A DNA stretch of 64,000 nt from JAMXLO01 sp041487355 (GCA_041487355.1 JBGPND010000002.1:29037-93036); one strand, 5' to 3'; counted from the first letter of the stretch, positions 25,408 to 37,843 are shown. Notes: a model not told the origin generated them from the sequence alone. A program made the numbers and translations.

Positions 25408-26219
25408 TGCGTTTGGCATTGCTGCTGGCTCTCGCCCTGCTGTCCGCCTGTGCCGTGCCGCGCCCGCCGCCGGACGCGCATGTGCCGCCATTCGCGCGCA
25501 TCGCGTACGAGCCGATTTCGCGCAATGCGGTGGTGGCGATCGCGCTGCGCGAATGGCGGCTGTTCGGCTCGCAGGTGGATGACGAACCGCCCGGCAGCTA
25601 CCGGCCGGCCTCGCCCGAGGACAAGCCGGAGCGGCAGCAAGGACTGTGGCAGCGTGTCGGCGAATACTGGTGGTTGGCGATGAATGCCGACGCACCTGAA
25701 TCCGCCTGGACCGGCAGGCACGACGCAAACGGCATCGTGTTTCCCGCCAGCGTCGATGGCCAGTACGCCTGGTCGGCGGCGTTCGTCTCCTACGTGATGC
25801 GCATCGCCGGCGCGGGCGCCCGATTTCCGTATTCCGCCAGTCATTCGGACTACATCGACATCGCCAAGCAGGTGGCGCTTGGTCAGACCGCCGGCTGGCT
25901 GATCAGGGCCGAACGCCCGGAGGCGTATGCGCCGATGCCGGGCGATCTGATCTGCCTCGGCCGCGGCAACGCGCACGATCTGCGCTACGACGACCTGCCG
26001 GCCGGGCATTTCCCGGGGCATTGCGACATCGTGGTGGACAACGCAGTGCCCGGACAGATCAGCGTGGTCGGCGGGAATGTCGACGATGCGGTGACGCTGA
26101 AGCATGTGCCGGTGACACCGGACGGCAGGCTGGTCGGTCTGGACGGCGTCGGAGTGGACACGCGGTATCCCTGGATGGTGGTGTTGCGGCTGCTGGTGGC
26201 CGGGACGCCGGTGTCTTGA
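25407..26219 (+). CDS. DUF2272 domain lipoprotein
   Basis: The 270-residue protein starts with a lipoprotein signal (MRLALLLALALLSAC, lipobox LSAC with C15). The remainder matches DUF2272, with GEYWWLAMNADAPESAWTGR near residue 87, PASVDGQYAWSAAFVSYVMR near 114, PYSASHSDYI and a final GGNVDDAVTLKHVPV. The domain resembles NlpC/P60-CHAP-type cysteine hydrolases in layout, but no experimental role is known. It is translationally linked to the importer operon by a TGATG overlap, which may be coincidental. Confidence 0.82.
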   Translation: MRLALLLALALLSACAVPRPPPDAHVPPFARIAYEPISRNAVVAIALREWRLFGSQVDDEPPGSYRPASPEDKPERQQGLWQRVGEYWWLAMNADAPESAWTGRHDANGIVFPASVDGQYAWSAAFVSYVMRIAGAGARFPYSASHSDYIDIAKQVALGQTAGWLIRAERPEAYAPMPGDLICLGRGNAHDLRYDDLPAGHFPGHCDIVVDNAVPGQISVVGGNVDDAVTLKHVPVTPDGRLVGLDGVGVDTRYPWMVVLRLLVAGTPVS

Positions 26220-26334
26220 TGGTACGTTGCCGCGAAGTGGGTGCAGGGCGGCATTGATACCGCCGAGCAGGGGCGATGCCTCGTTGTCGTCATGCGAGCG
26301 AATGAGCTTGTAGCGAAACCGGCCAATCGACCCC

Positions 26335-26404
26335 TGTCATTGCGAGCGACGCGGCAATCTCGCGGGGAACGCCCCCGAGATTGCTTCGCTCCGCTCGCAA
26401 TGAC
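26335..26404. repeat. Dispersed inverted repeat (TGTCATTGCGAGCG type) in a 344-base gap
   Basis: The outer arms TGTCATTGCGAGCG (26335-26348) and CGCTCGCAATGACA (26391-26404) are perfect complements, with an inner pair around CAATCTCG and CGAGATTG. The rest of the gap between 26220 and 26563 holds no gene that I can support. Confidence 0.85.
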
Positions 26405-26563
26405 AGTCGGACGTGAGGCTCGTCGATTGCTTCGCACGTTCGCGTCGTGGGAACGACGAAGACGATCGGACTGACTGACCTGTTGCAGGAAGTGGCAGGA
26501 CGGAATCGCCACCTCGGGCTTCGGGCGGGCGTCAAGCCGCTGCCCGCCAACTGCTGAGCCTCG

Positions 26564-26974
26564 TCAGCGTTGCCGCCAGGGCAGGCCTTCCGCCTTCCAG
26601 CCGGCCGCGACGCCGCGATGGCCCTGCCCGTCTACCGCGCCCTCGAAGCCATCGGCCACGTTGTAGGCGTGCGGGAAGCCGGCCCGCTGCGCCGCCTGTG
26701 CCGCGGCGAAGCTGCGCTGGCCGCTGCGGCAGATGAAGTAGATGTGGTGCTCGGGCGTGAACCCAGCCTCCTTCAACTGGTCGGCGAAGGCGCTGTTGCG
26801 TTGCATTGTCGGGTAGACCTGCCACGGGATCAGCACCGCCTGCTTGCCGGCCGATGCCAAATCCGGCACGCCGACGAAGTTCCACTCGGCGTCGGTTCGC
26901 ACGTCCACCAGTTGCGCCTGCGGCTCCTTCTGCAGGGCTTCCCAGACCCGCGCGGGGGGCACATTCTCAACCAT
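26564..26974 (-). CDS. Single-domain rhodanese-like sulfurtransferase
   Basis: The 136-residue protein is one rhodanese domain: VDVRTDAEWNFVGVPD near residue 23 is the entry motif and the active loop CRSGQRS has C82, the residue that carries persulfide sulfur. It is cytoplasmic, without signal peptide. The gene is divergent from cysteine synthase with only 30 bases between the start codons, so the two share a promoter region and may both serve sulfur assimilation. Longer readings on this strand run into the cysteine synthase gene and are not real. Confidence 0.9.
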   Translation of the reverse strand: MVENVPPARVWEALQKEPQAQLVDVRTDAEWNFVGVPDLASAGKQAVLIPWQVYPTMQRNSAFADQLKEAGFTPEHHIYFICRSGQRSFAAAQAAQRAGFPHAYNVADGFEGAVDGQGHRGVAAGWKAEGLPWRQR

Positions 26975-27004
26975 GGCAAGAACTCCGGCTGCATGAGGAT
27001 CGCG

Positions 27005-28018
27005 ATGACTCAACTCTATCACGGCACGCGTTGGCAGGAGGACATGGCGGCGTCGATCGGTTCTACGCCCCTGATCAAGCTTCGCCGAGCCTCCGAGGCG
27101 ACCGGGTGCACCATCCTCGGCAAGGCGGAGTTCATGAACCCCGGCGGGTCGGTGAAGGACCGCGCCGGGCTCTACATCATTACCGACGCGGAGAAGCAGG
27201 GCGCTCTCAAGCCAGGCGGCACCATCGTCGAAGGAACCGCGGGCAACACCGGCATCGGGCTCACGCTGGTCGGCAATGCGCGCGGCTACCGTTGCATCAT
27301 CGTGATGCCGGAGACGCAGAGCAAGGAGAAGATCGACTTCCTGCGCATGATCGGCGCCGACCTCCGCCTGGTGCCGGCGAAGCCGTATCGCGATCCCGGC
27401 AACTACGTTCACGTCTCGCGGCGGATGGCCGAAGAGACCGGCGCGGTGTGGGCGAACCAGTTCGACAACCTGGCGAACCGCGAGGGCCACAGGGTCAGCA
27501 CGGGGCCGGAGATCTGGGAGCAGACCGGGGGCAAGGTGGATGCGTTCACCTGCGCCTGCGGCACCGGCGGCACACTGGCCGGCGTGGGCATGGCGCTGAA
27601 GCAGCGGAACCCGAAGGTCCGGATCGTGCTGGCCGACCCCGAAGGCAGCGGGCTCTATGGCTGGGTGAAGAACCACGACCTGACCATCGAGGGCAGCTCG
27701 ATCACCGAAGGCATCGGCAATTCGCGCGTGACAGCCAACCTCGAGGGCGCACCGATCGACGACGCGGAACGCATCCCGGACAGCGAGGCGCTGCGGCACA
27801 TCTTCGACGTGCTGATCCATGAGGGGCTGTCGGTCGGCACCTCCTCGGGGATCAACATCGCCGCGGCGGTGCGGGTGGCGAAGCAGTTCGGGCCCGGCCA
27901 CACGGTGGTGACGATCCTGGCCGATGGGGGCTCGCGCTATCAGTCGAAGCTGTTCAACCCGGAGTTCCTGCGCTCGAAGAATTTGCCGGTGCCGAGCTGG
28001 CTGGACAGCCCTGCATGA
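27005..28018 (+). CDS. cysK: Cysteine synthase A (O-acetylserine sulfhydrylase family)
   Basis: A PLP-dependent enzyme that replaces the acetyl group of O-acetylserine with sulfide. The 337-residue protein has the PLP lysine K51 in NPGGSVKDRAG, the phosphate-binding EGTAGNTGIG, and CGTGGTLAGVGMALK near 183. The insertion around 118-170 and the C-terminal SWLDSPA resemble the longer alphaproteobacterial branch. ATG 27005 is preferred because AGGA lies five bases before it; ATG 26993 is the alternative. Closely related cystathionine beta-synthase-type enzymes cannot be excluded. Confidence 0.9.
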   Translation: MTQLYHGTRWQEDMAASIGSTPLIKLRRASEATGCTILGKAEFMNPGGSVKDRAGLYIITDAEKQGALKPGGTIVEGTAGNTGIGLTLVGNARGYRCIIVMPETQSKEKIDFLRMIGADLRLVPAKPYRDPGNYVHVSRRMAEETGAVWANQFDNLANREGHRVSTGPEIWEQTGGKVDAFTCACGTGGTLAGVGMALKQRNPKVRIVLADPEGSGLYGWVKNHDLTIEGSSITEGIGNSRVTANLEGAPIDDAERIPDSEALRHIFDVLIHEGLSVGTSSGINIAAAVRVAKQFGPGHTVVTILADGGSRYQSKLFNPEFLRSKNLPVPSWLDSPA

Positions 28019-28098
28019 CCGCCTACATGAACGTTTATCCGAAGGTCGCGGGCTGACCTCCCGCGACCCCTCGGACCACTGGTTCGGGAGGGACGGAC

Positions 28099-28893
28099 AT
28101 GGCGACCGAAAGACCGATCGGACACGCGGAATCGCACGCGGCGCTTCCGGTGGTCCGCGCCATCGGGCTTGCTGATGTGTGGGATGCCCTGGCAAGGGGC
28201 TGGGATGACTTCGGGGCGACCCGGCTCCATGTGGTGTTTCTCTGCCTCATCTATCCCGTCGTCGGCCTGGTCCTGGGCCGGCTGGCCACCGGCTACGACG
28301 CGCTGCCGCTGTTCTTTCCGCTATGCTCCGGCTTCGCCCTGGTCGGACCCTTCGCCGCGATCGGCGTGTACGAGTTGAGCCGCCGGCGCGAGCAGGGACT
28401 GGATGTCGCCTGGCGGCATGCCTTCGACGTGCTGCGTTCGCCCGCCATCGGCTCGATCATGTTGCTCGGTGTGTTGCTGGGCGCGATCTTTTTGCTCTGG
28501 CTGGAAACCGCGATGGGCATCTATGAGCTGCTGTTCGGCCAGGCTGTGCCGGCGACGGTGGCGGAATTCGCCCGCCAGATCCTCACCACCTCGGCGGGCT
28601 GGACTCTCATTGTCGTCGGCAACTTCGTGGGCTTCGTCTTCGCCGTCGTGGTGCTGACGTTGAGCGTGGTGTCGTTTCCGCTTCTGGTCGACTGCGAGGT
28701 TGGCCTGTCGGTGGCCGTATGGACCTCGGCGCGCGCGGTGCTGATGAACCCGCACATTATGGCGATCTGGGGGCTCATCGTCGCCGGCCTGCTGGTGATC
28801 GGCTCCCTGCCCTTCTTCATCGGGCTCGCCGTGGTGATGCCGCTGCTCGGGCACGCGACGTGGCATCTCTACCGCAAGGTCGTTGCCCACTGA
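28099..28893 (+). CDS. DUF2189 family membrane protein
   Basis: The 264-residue inner-membrane protein matches DUF2189. After a 40-residue soluble start it has about six helices, beginning VVFLCLIYPVVGLVLGRL, with the conserved loop SRRREQGLDVAWRHAFDVLR near residue 95 and a C-terminal HATWHLYRKVV. Earlier literature sometimes relates the fold to cytochrome oxidase subunits, without evidence for redox cofactors here. The ATG follows GGGAGG. The stop overlaps the degenerate start of the broken oxidoreductase gene. Confidence 0.85.
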   Translation: MATERPIGHAESHAALPVVRAIGLADVWDALARGWDDFGATRLHVVFLCLIYPVVGLVLGRLATGYDALPLFFPLCSGFALVGPFAAIGVYELSRRREQGLDVAWRHAFDVLRSPAIGSIMLLGVLLGAIFLLWLETAMGIYELLFGQAVPATVAEFARQILTTSAGWTLIVVGNFVGFVFAVVVLTLSVVSFPLLVDCEVGLSVAVWTSARAVLMNPHIMAIWGLIVAGLLVIGSLPFFIGLAVVMPLLGHATWHLYRKVVAH

Positions 28894-29470
28894 CACGCCG
28901 GATCGCGATCATCCAAGGCCATCCTGATCCGGCGGGCGGACATCTCTGTCACGCTCTGGCCGATGCGTACGCGGAGGGCGCGCAGTCGGCCGGCCACGCC
29001 GTCACGCGCATCGACGTTGCCACGCTGGAGTTTGCCTAGCTGCGCACCAAGGAAGATTTCGAGAGCGGCAAGCTGTCCCCCACGCTGGTACCCGGCCAGG
29101 AGGCGATCGCGCAGGCGATCACCTGCTGGTGGTGTATCCGCTCTGGGTTGGCACCATGCCGGCGCTGCTGAAGGCGTTCTTCGAGCAGGTGTTCCGTCCC
29201 GGCTTCGCCTTTACTGTGAGCCAGAAGGCATGGTCACGGCCCTTGAAGGGCAAGAGAGCCCGGATCGTCGTGACGATGGGCATGCCGGTGCTGGTCTATC
29301 GCTGGTATTTCGGTGCGCATGGGCTGAAGAGCCTGGAGCGCAGCATTCTGAGCTTCTGCGGCATCGGACCAATTCGGGAGAGCCTGTTCGGCATGATAGA
29401 GACGGCGAGCGATGTGAAGCGCGACAAGTGGCTGGAGAAGATGCGAAGCTTGGGCGGCGCCGCGCGTTGA
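28890..29470 (+). pseudogene. Broken NAD(P)H-dependent flavin oxidoreductase (KefF/NQO type)
   Basis: The first part reads RRIAIIQGHPDPAGGHLCHA, a flavodoxin-fold start, and continues to a TAG at 29037-29039, inside a stretch that in intact relatives reads on to a conserved LRTKEDFE (still encoded after the stop). A frameshift follows near 29120, after which the other frame gives HLLVVYPLWVGTMPALLKAF and FEQVFRPGFAF, the active-site half of the family, to the stop at 29470. At the expected start, overlapping the DUF2189 stop, the codon is CTG rather than ATG or GTG. Three independent lesions make this a pseudogene unless the sequence has errors. Confidence 0.8.
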
Positions 29471-29495
29471 TAAACAGAAACAGAAGGGGGGTGGA

Positions 29496-30551
29496 ATGGT
29501 CACCAGGCTCGTTCTTTGCTTCGACGGCACCTGGAATCGGCCGTCGCAGAACGCCAACCCCGCACAGCGCGTGGAGACCAATGTCGTTCGGTTCTATGAT
29601 TCGGTGCTGAACGGCGCGCAACCCGACGGATCGGTACAGAAGAAGTGGTACGACACCGGCGTCGGCACCGATTGGTGGGACACAGTGTCAGGCGGCGTCT
29701 TCGGTTTCGGGCTCGATCAGAAGATCAGGGACGGCTACCGCTTTCTGGTCGAGAATTACCCGCACCCGGACCCCGGCGATCATGAGTTGTTCATCCTCGG
29801 ATTCAGCCGCGGCGCATACGAGGCGCGCAGCCTGGTCGGCATGATCCGCAATGTCGGCCTGCTGACGCCGGACAACATCTATCGCCTGAACGACGCCTAC
29901 GCGCTGTACCGCAACCGGGACAAGAGCGCCGACACCGACCAGGCGCTGGCGTTCCGCGCGAAATACTCCAGAGAGGTCAAGGTGCGCTTCCTCGGGGTCT
30001 GGGACACCGTCGGCGCCCTTGGCATCCCGGTCTCGGCGCTGCAATGGCTGAACGCGGCGGAATACGGATTCCACGACACGGAGCTGAGCGGCATCGTGCA
30101 GACCGCCGCGCATGCGGTGGCGGTGGACGAGCATCGGATCGATTTCCAGGCCACGCTCTGGAGCGTCATTCCGAAGTCGGGGCAGAGCGTCGAACAACGC
30201 TGGTTCCTCGGCGCGCATGGCAATGTCGGTGGCGGCTACGACGACCGGCGCCTGTCCGATCTGACGCTTGCATGGATGCAGAACAAGGCGATCGGCGCCG
30301 GGCTGGCGATCGATCCTGGCGCCGGTCCCGCGCTCGGAACCAACAACTATCTCGGGCCGATGCGCGACTCGTATCGGGAGTTTCTCGATGGCGTCTATGC
30401 CCAGACGCATCCGGAATATTTCCGTCCGATCGACCTCTCCGCGAGCAGCACGCAGACGGTCGACGCGAGTGTGCTTGCGAGAAAGGCAGCCGATGCGGCT
30501 TACCAACCGAGGAACGCCGGGTTTCCTGTCGTAGAGCCACTGGTAGGGTAA
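29496..30551 (+). CDS. DUF2235 alpha/beta hydrolase (phospholipase-like)
   Basis: The 351-residue protein belongs to DUF2235, the alpha/beta-hydrolase family that includes Tle1-type phospholipase effectors. It opens RLVLCFDGTWNRP; the nucleophile elbow GFSRG is near residue 103, FLGVWDTVGALG near 166 holds the acid and RWFLGAHGNVGGGYDDRRLS near 230 holds the histidine. No signal peptide or transmembrane segment is present. There is no type VI secretion gene, VgrG or immunity gene beside it, so an effector role is not supported; a cytoplasmic hydrolase is equally possible. The start follows AGGGGGG. Confidence 0.88.
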   Translation: MVTRLVLCFDGTWNRPSQNANPAQRVETNVVRFYDSVLNGAQPDGSVQKKWYDTGVGTDWWDTVSGGVFGFGLDQKIRDGYRFLVENYPHPDPGDHELFILGFSRGAYEARSLVGMIRNVGLLTPDNIYRLNDAYALYRNRDKSADTDQALAFRAKYSREVKVRFLGVWDTVGALGIPVSALQWLNAAEYGFHDTELSGIVQTAAHAVAVDEHRIDFQATLWSVIPKSGQSVEQRWFLGAHGNVGGGYDDRRLSDLTLAWMQNKAIGAGLAIDPGAGPALGTNNYLGPMRDSYREFLDGVYAQTHPEYFRPIDLSASSTQTVDASVLARKAADAAYQPRNAGFPVVEPLVG

Positions 30552-30673
30552 AGTGGGTAAGAAGTGCACCCGTCCCGCTCCGTGGGTGAGGGCGCGTCCT
30601 CCCAGCGCGGCGACGCTCACCGCCGGCAGCGCGAGATGCGGGAACGTGTCGGCGAGACTGTCCAGCCGATTGG
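30552..30673 (-). other. Possible N-terminal remnant of a serine hydrolase gene
   Basis: Read on the minus strand directly after the binding-protein remnant, one frame gives LTNRLDSLADTFPHLALPAV and then SVAALGGRALTHG, reminiscent of the start of beta-lactamase-like serine hydrolases. It begins with CTG and ends by running into the DUF2235 gene, with no active-site motif. It is at best a fragment. Confidence 0.25.
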
Positions 30674-31140
30674 TCAGCAGGGGTCGCTCAGGTTCAGCCT
30701 GCCATCGGCGCTCGGCGTGAATCCGGTCAGCCTGGCAGAGACGCCGTCGATGTCCTGAGGCAGCCATGGGAAGATCCACGGCGCCACCGCACCAGGCGAA
30801 ACGGTCCGGTGCCGTCACTGCTGTTTGGCGAGACCAGCGGCGCCGACCTTCTCGGCGAAGGCCTTTGGGATCACCTCCCGGAACGTCAGCCCCGCCGGGA
30901 ACTCCGGCCAGGGATTCTGCAGGACGCAGCGTACCGTCATCTCATCGCGTTGCTCCACCGACTTCAGTGGACCCAACAGGTCCTTGGGCGGGCTGGTCTT
31001 GCCGTTGATCGCGCCGGGCGCGGCAAGGTTATTGGTGTCGCGCGCGTGGTAGTTGCCGGGGGCCAGCGTTACCGCATCGACGGTGAGGCCGATCTTCATG
31101 TCGGCGGCCGACGCGGCAGCGAACTGCATCCGACGGCGGC
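30674..31140 (-). pseudogene. Remnant of a peptide-type ABC solute-binding protein (SBP_bac_5)
   Basis: Pieces of a family 5 solute-binding protein survive on the minus strand in order. FAAASAADMKIGLTVDAVTL resembles the end of a signal peptide and the mature start. LLGPLKSVEQRDEMTVRC and EVIPKAFAEKVGAAGLA are from the middle. After a frameshift comes GTGPFRLVRWRRG, a family hallmark. A last frame gives ARLTGFTPSADGRLNLSDPC, resembling the C-terminal end. The gene has lost most of its 500-residue length through several deletions. It is divergent from the fused ABC exporter. Confidence 0.65.
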
Positions 31141-31196
31141 CCTTGGACACGACGCACCGCCGGGACCACAATGCCCTGACTGAACGTCGAGGCCGC

Positions 31197-34838
<3,642 letters not shown>

Positions 34839-34850
34839 GAGGGAGCACAT

Positions 34851-35189
34851 GCAGACGGTTCAGGTGACCCGCCGACTGGCGCTATAGCCGGTTCAGGGTG
34901 ACCGGAATCGCGAGCGATCCTCGCGAGTCGTGATGGGTTTCGCTGCGCTCAACCCATCCTACAGTCTCCGGCGTAGCAGCGTAGGATGGGTTGAGCAGAG
35001 CGAAACCCATCATTCCGGCGGGATTCCAGTTATGCTGAATATGCTCTAACGGGCACGGCCGCGGCGTTGACCGGTGCGATTGCGCACGGCTCGGCGGCGG
35101 CGCACGCTCTGGCGACGTGCCGCAACCGCCAGGCATTCTGGCACGTGGCGCAGGCGTTCCTGACCATGCCCGCACCGCCCGCGACATGA
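34851..35189 (+). pseudogene. Small exported-protein gene split by a mobile element
   Basis: An ATG with AGGAGGGAG upstream starts MQTVQVTRRLA 12 bases after the exporter stop and soon ends at a TAG brought in by the element at 34885-35046. Removing the element and one copy of the flanking TA (34883-34884 and 35047-35048) restores one frame: RRLALTGTAAALTGAIAHG joins to SAAAHALATCRNRQ, ending at 35189, 57 residues in all. The restored N-terminus looks like a signal peptide. The original function is unknown; the mature part would be very short. Confidence 0.6.
34885..35046. mobile_element. 162-bp MITE-like palindromic element, copy B, with TA duplication
   Basis: Same length and nearly the same sequence as the element at 2279-2440. 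The ends form imperfect terminal inverted repeats (left TAGCCGGTTCAGG, right GAGCATATTCAGC read inward), and TA flanks both sides. TA duplications are made by IS630/Tc1-type transposases, so a relative elsewhere in the genome could mobilise it. The centre contains the 19-base core shared with the other family members. Confidence 0.78.
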
Positions 35190-35324
35190 CCGGTGGTGCA
35201 GACGATCACTGGCGATTTTTCAACATCATGCCGGGATATCGACCAGTCAGGTCGCGCATCGCCGGATCAGATAATGCCCAATAGCGCTGGGGGTGACTCA
35301 TACCAGCGGGCTTCTGCCCCTCCA

Positions 35325-35410
35325 CGTCATGGCAGGCGCAGGCCCGCCATCCACGACTTTCTTGTGTCTCAACGAAGTCGTGGATGCCGGGGCCACGCGG
35401 CGGCATGACG
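35325..35410. repeat. Dispersed palindrome (ATCCACGACTT type)
   Basis: Outer arms CGTCATGGC and GGCATGACG and inner arms CATCCACGACTT and AAGTCGTGGATG pair around a 15-base loop. The flanking sequence from 35190 to 35427 has no other supported feature. Confidence 0.8.
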
Positions 35411-35427
35411 AGAGAAATGGCGATACC

Positions 35428-35625
35428 TCACATAAGGTGAATCCCCTCTGCCGCCGCGACCACATTGACCGCCTCGGAGCCGCCAGTCGTCAGCAGCCAC
35501 GCGGTCTCTGCCGCGCAAAGCATGCACAGCAGCGCAATGCCCAGCAGGCCACCGCCGAACTGTCGGTTGGCAACTTCAGTCCGACTCGCTGCAAGCTCGT
35601 GCCATACCGTCCGCGCTTCGCTCAT
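35428..35625 (-). CDS. Small single-pass membrane protein, unknown function
   Basis: A 65-residue reading starts at ATG 35625 with GGAGG ten bases upstream. It opens MSEARTVWHELAASRTEVAN, followed by one hydrophobic helix GLLGIALLCMLCAAETAWLL (about 26-45) and a short polar tail ending EGIHLM. No family is recognised. The ribosome site and clear membrane helix support a real gene. It lies upstream of the ligA end, on the same strand, as the last gene of the minus-strand block. Confidence 0.55.
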   Translation of the reverse strand: MSEARTVWHELAASRTEVANRQFGGGLLGIALLCMLCAAETAWLLTTGGSEAVNVVAAAEGIHLM

Positions 35626-35737
35626 GTCCGCGTTTCCTCCGCCCCTGCGCACGGCAAAGCTTCACCGGCGTCTATGCAGACAATCTACGACACCAGCCTG
35701 TCGACCAATTATGAACTGGCTCACATTGACGAAGTTG

Positions 35738-37843
35738 TTATCCGAGGCCAGCGAGTTCCCGCCATTCCACCTCGGTGACAGTGCGCACGCCCAGCTCCGT
35801 CGCCTTGCGCGCCTTCGACCCGGCATCGGCACCGACCACCACGAGGTCGGTCTTCTTCGAGACGCTATCTGTGACTTTCGCGCCCAGCGCCTCAGCGCGC
35901 GCCTTCGCCTCGGGGCGGGTCATGGTCTCGAGCGTGCCGGTGAACACCACGGTCTTGCCGGCAAGCTCGCTGTCGGCCGCTTCGGCCCGCGCCGCATCCT
36001 CGATCGTCAGCTCGGCCGCCAGCTCGTCCAGCAGCTCGACATTGCGCTTCTCCGCGAAGAAGTCGGCCAGCTCCCCGGCGATCGCGGGGCCGATGCCGAC
36101 GATGCTGTCCAGCTCCGCACGCGCCTCGGAGCCCGGTTCGGTAGCGGCCAGCATTTCGCTCCGCCAGTTGGCAAAGCTGCCGTGGTGACGGGCGAGCAGT
36201 CTGGCATTCGATTCGCCGATGCGGCGGATGCCGAGCGCGTAGATGAAGCGGGCGAGTGGGATGTGCCTGCGTGCCTCGATCGCGCGCGCCAGGTTGCGCG
36301 CCGACACCTTGCCCCAGCCTTCGCGCTCGGCAATCTCCGCCTCGCGCGCGGGCAGGCGGAACAAGTCGGCCGGGCTGTGCAGCCAGCCCTCCTCGTAGAA
36401 TTCGCGGATGGTCTTTTCGCCAAGCCCGTCGATGTCGAAGGCCGGGCGCGAAACGAAGTGGATCAGCCGCTCCACCCGCTGTGCCGCACAGATCAATCCC
36501 CCGGTGCAGCGCCGCACCGCCTCGCCGGGCGGACGCACCGCATGGCTGCCGCAGACGGGACACACGTCCGGGAACACATACGGCTTCGCGTCCTTGGGAC
36601 GACGTTCCACCACCACCGAGACGATCTGCGGAATCACGTCGCCGGCGCGCTGCAGCACAACGGTATCACCGATGCGGATGTCCTTGCGCGCGATCTCGTC
36701 CTCGTTGTGCAGCGTGGCCCGCTGCACAAGAACGCCGCCGACATTCACCGGCAGCAGCTCCGCCACCGGCGTCAGCGCGCCGGTGCGACCGACCTGGATG
36801 TGGATGCCCTGCAGCACGGTCATCGCCTGCTCGGCGGGAAACTTCCAGGCAATCGCCCAGCGCGGCGCGCGGCCGACGAAGCCGAGCCGGCGTTGCAGCG
36901 CCAGGTCGTCGATCTTGTAGACCACGCCATCGATGTCGTAGCCGAGGCCCGAGCGTTCGGCGGCGATCTCGACCTGGAAGTCGGCGGCCTCGGCCTCGCT
37001 CTTCAGGTGGCGTGACAGTGGATTCACCTGAAATCCCCAGTCGCGCAGGCGTTGCAGATAATGCCAGTGGGTATCCGCCACCGGCTCGCGCGATTCGCCC
37101 TGGGCATAGGCGAACAGCGAGAGTGGCCTTTCCGCGGTGATGCGCGCATCGAGCTGGCGCAGGCTGCCGGCCGCGGCATTGCGCGGATTGGCGAACACCT
37201 TCTGGTCCGCCTTCGCCTGCGCCTCGTTCAGCTTGAGGAAATCCGCCTTGGTCATGAACACTTCGCCGCGGATCTCGACCAGCTCCGGAGCATGACCCTT
37301 CAACCTGTCGGGCACCGATTCCATGGTGCGCAGATTGGCCGTGACGTCCTCACCTTCCATGCCATCGCCGCGCGTCGCGCCACGCACAAAGCGGCCGTGC
37401 TCATAGGTCAGGTTGATCGACAGCCCGTCGATCTTCGGCTCGGCGACGAAGGCAAGCGGTGCGTCCGCGGCGAGGCCGACGAAGCGGCGTGCGCGCGCGC
37501 AGAATTCGACGAATTCTTCCGCGCTCATCGCATTGTCGAGCGACAGCATCGGCACGCGGTGCCGCACCTTGGCAAAGCCGGTTTCCGGCGCGCCGCCAAT
37601 GCGGTTGGACGGCGAATCCGCGCGGATCAGCTGCGGGAAGCGCGCCTCGATCGCGGCGTTGCGCCGGCGCAGCGCATCGTAATCCGCGTCGCTGATCTCC
37701 GGCGCGTCCTGCTGATAGTAGAGACGATCGTGATGCGCGATCTCGCGCGCCAGAGCGGCAAGCTCCGCCGCCGCCTCCTGCTCGGTCAGCTCCTCGACCG
37801 CGGCCGGCGCCGCCGCTGCAACTTTGCGCGGCGCCCGGCTCAC
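35738..37843 (-). CDS. ligA: NAD-dependent DNA ligase LigA
   Basis: LigA seals nicks in DNA during replication and repair using NAD. The 701-residue protein has all domains in order: the Ia/NTase domain with the AMP-accepting lysine K137 in EPKIDG, the OB fold around 350-420 with GRTGALTPVAEL, a zinc finger (CPVCG, then two more cysteines in RRCTGGLICA), helix-hairpin-helix repeats around 500-590, and a BRCT domain from about 620 with GKTVVFTGTLETMTR. The start is a GTG that overlaps the recN stop by four bases. The upstream bamD-recN arrangement is common in alphaproteobacteria. Confidence 0.97.
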   Translation of the reverse strand: MSRAPRKVAAAAPAAVEELTEQEAAAELAALAREIAHHDRLYYQQDAPEISDADYDALRRRNAAIEARFPQLIRADSPSNRIGGAPETGFAKVRHRVPMLSLDNAMSAEEFVEFCARARRFVGLAADAPLAFVAEPKIDGLSINLTYEHGRFVRGATRGDGMEGEDVTANLRTMESVPDRLKGHAPELVEIRGEVFMTKADFLKLNEAQAKADQKVFANPRNAAAGSLRQLDARITAERPLSLFAYAQGESREPVADTHWHYLQRLRDWGFQVNPLSRHLKSEAEAADFQVEIAAERSGLGYDIDGVVYKIDDLALQRRLGFVGRAPRWAIAWKFPAEQAMTVLQGIHIQVGRTGALTPVAELLPVNVGGVLVQRATLHNEDEIARKDIRIGDTVVLQRAGDVIPQIVSVVVERRPKDAKPYVFPDVCPVCGSHAVRPPGEAVRRCTGGLICAAQRVERLIHFVSRPAFDIDGLGEKTIREFYEEGWLHSPADLFRLPAREAEIAEREGWGKVSARNLARAIEARRHIPLARFIYALGIRRIGESNARLLARHHGSFANWRSEMLAATEPGSEARAELDSIVGIGPAIAGELADFFAEKRNVELLDELAAELTIEDAARAEAADSELAGKTVVFTGTLETMTRPEAKARAEALGAKVTDSVSKKTDLVVVGADAGSKARKATELGVRTVTEVEWRELAGLG

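Noticed and set aside
27940..28250. Minus-strand readings opposite the start of the DUF2189 gene
   Set aside because: No ribosome site or family match; the DUF2189 frame is well supported.
35293..37015. Plus-strand open frames opposite ligA, including one of 516 codons
   Set aside because: They are antisense to a complete LigA with all domains.
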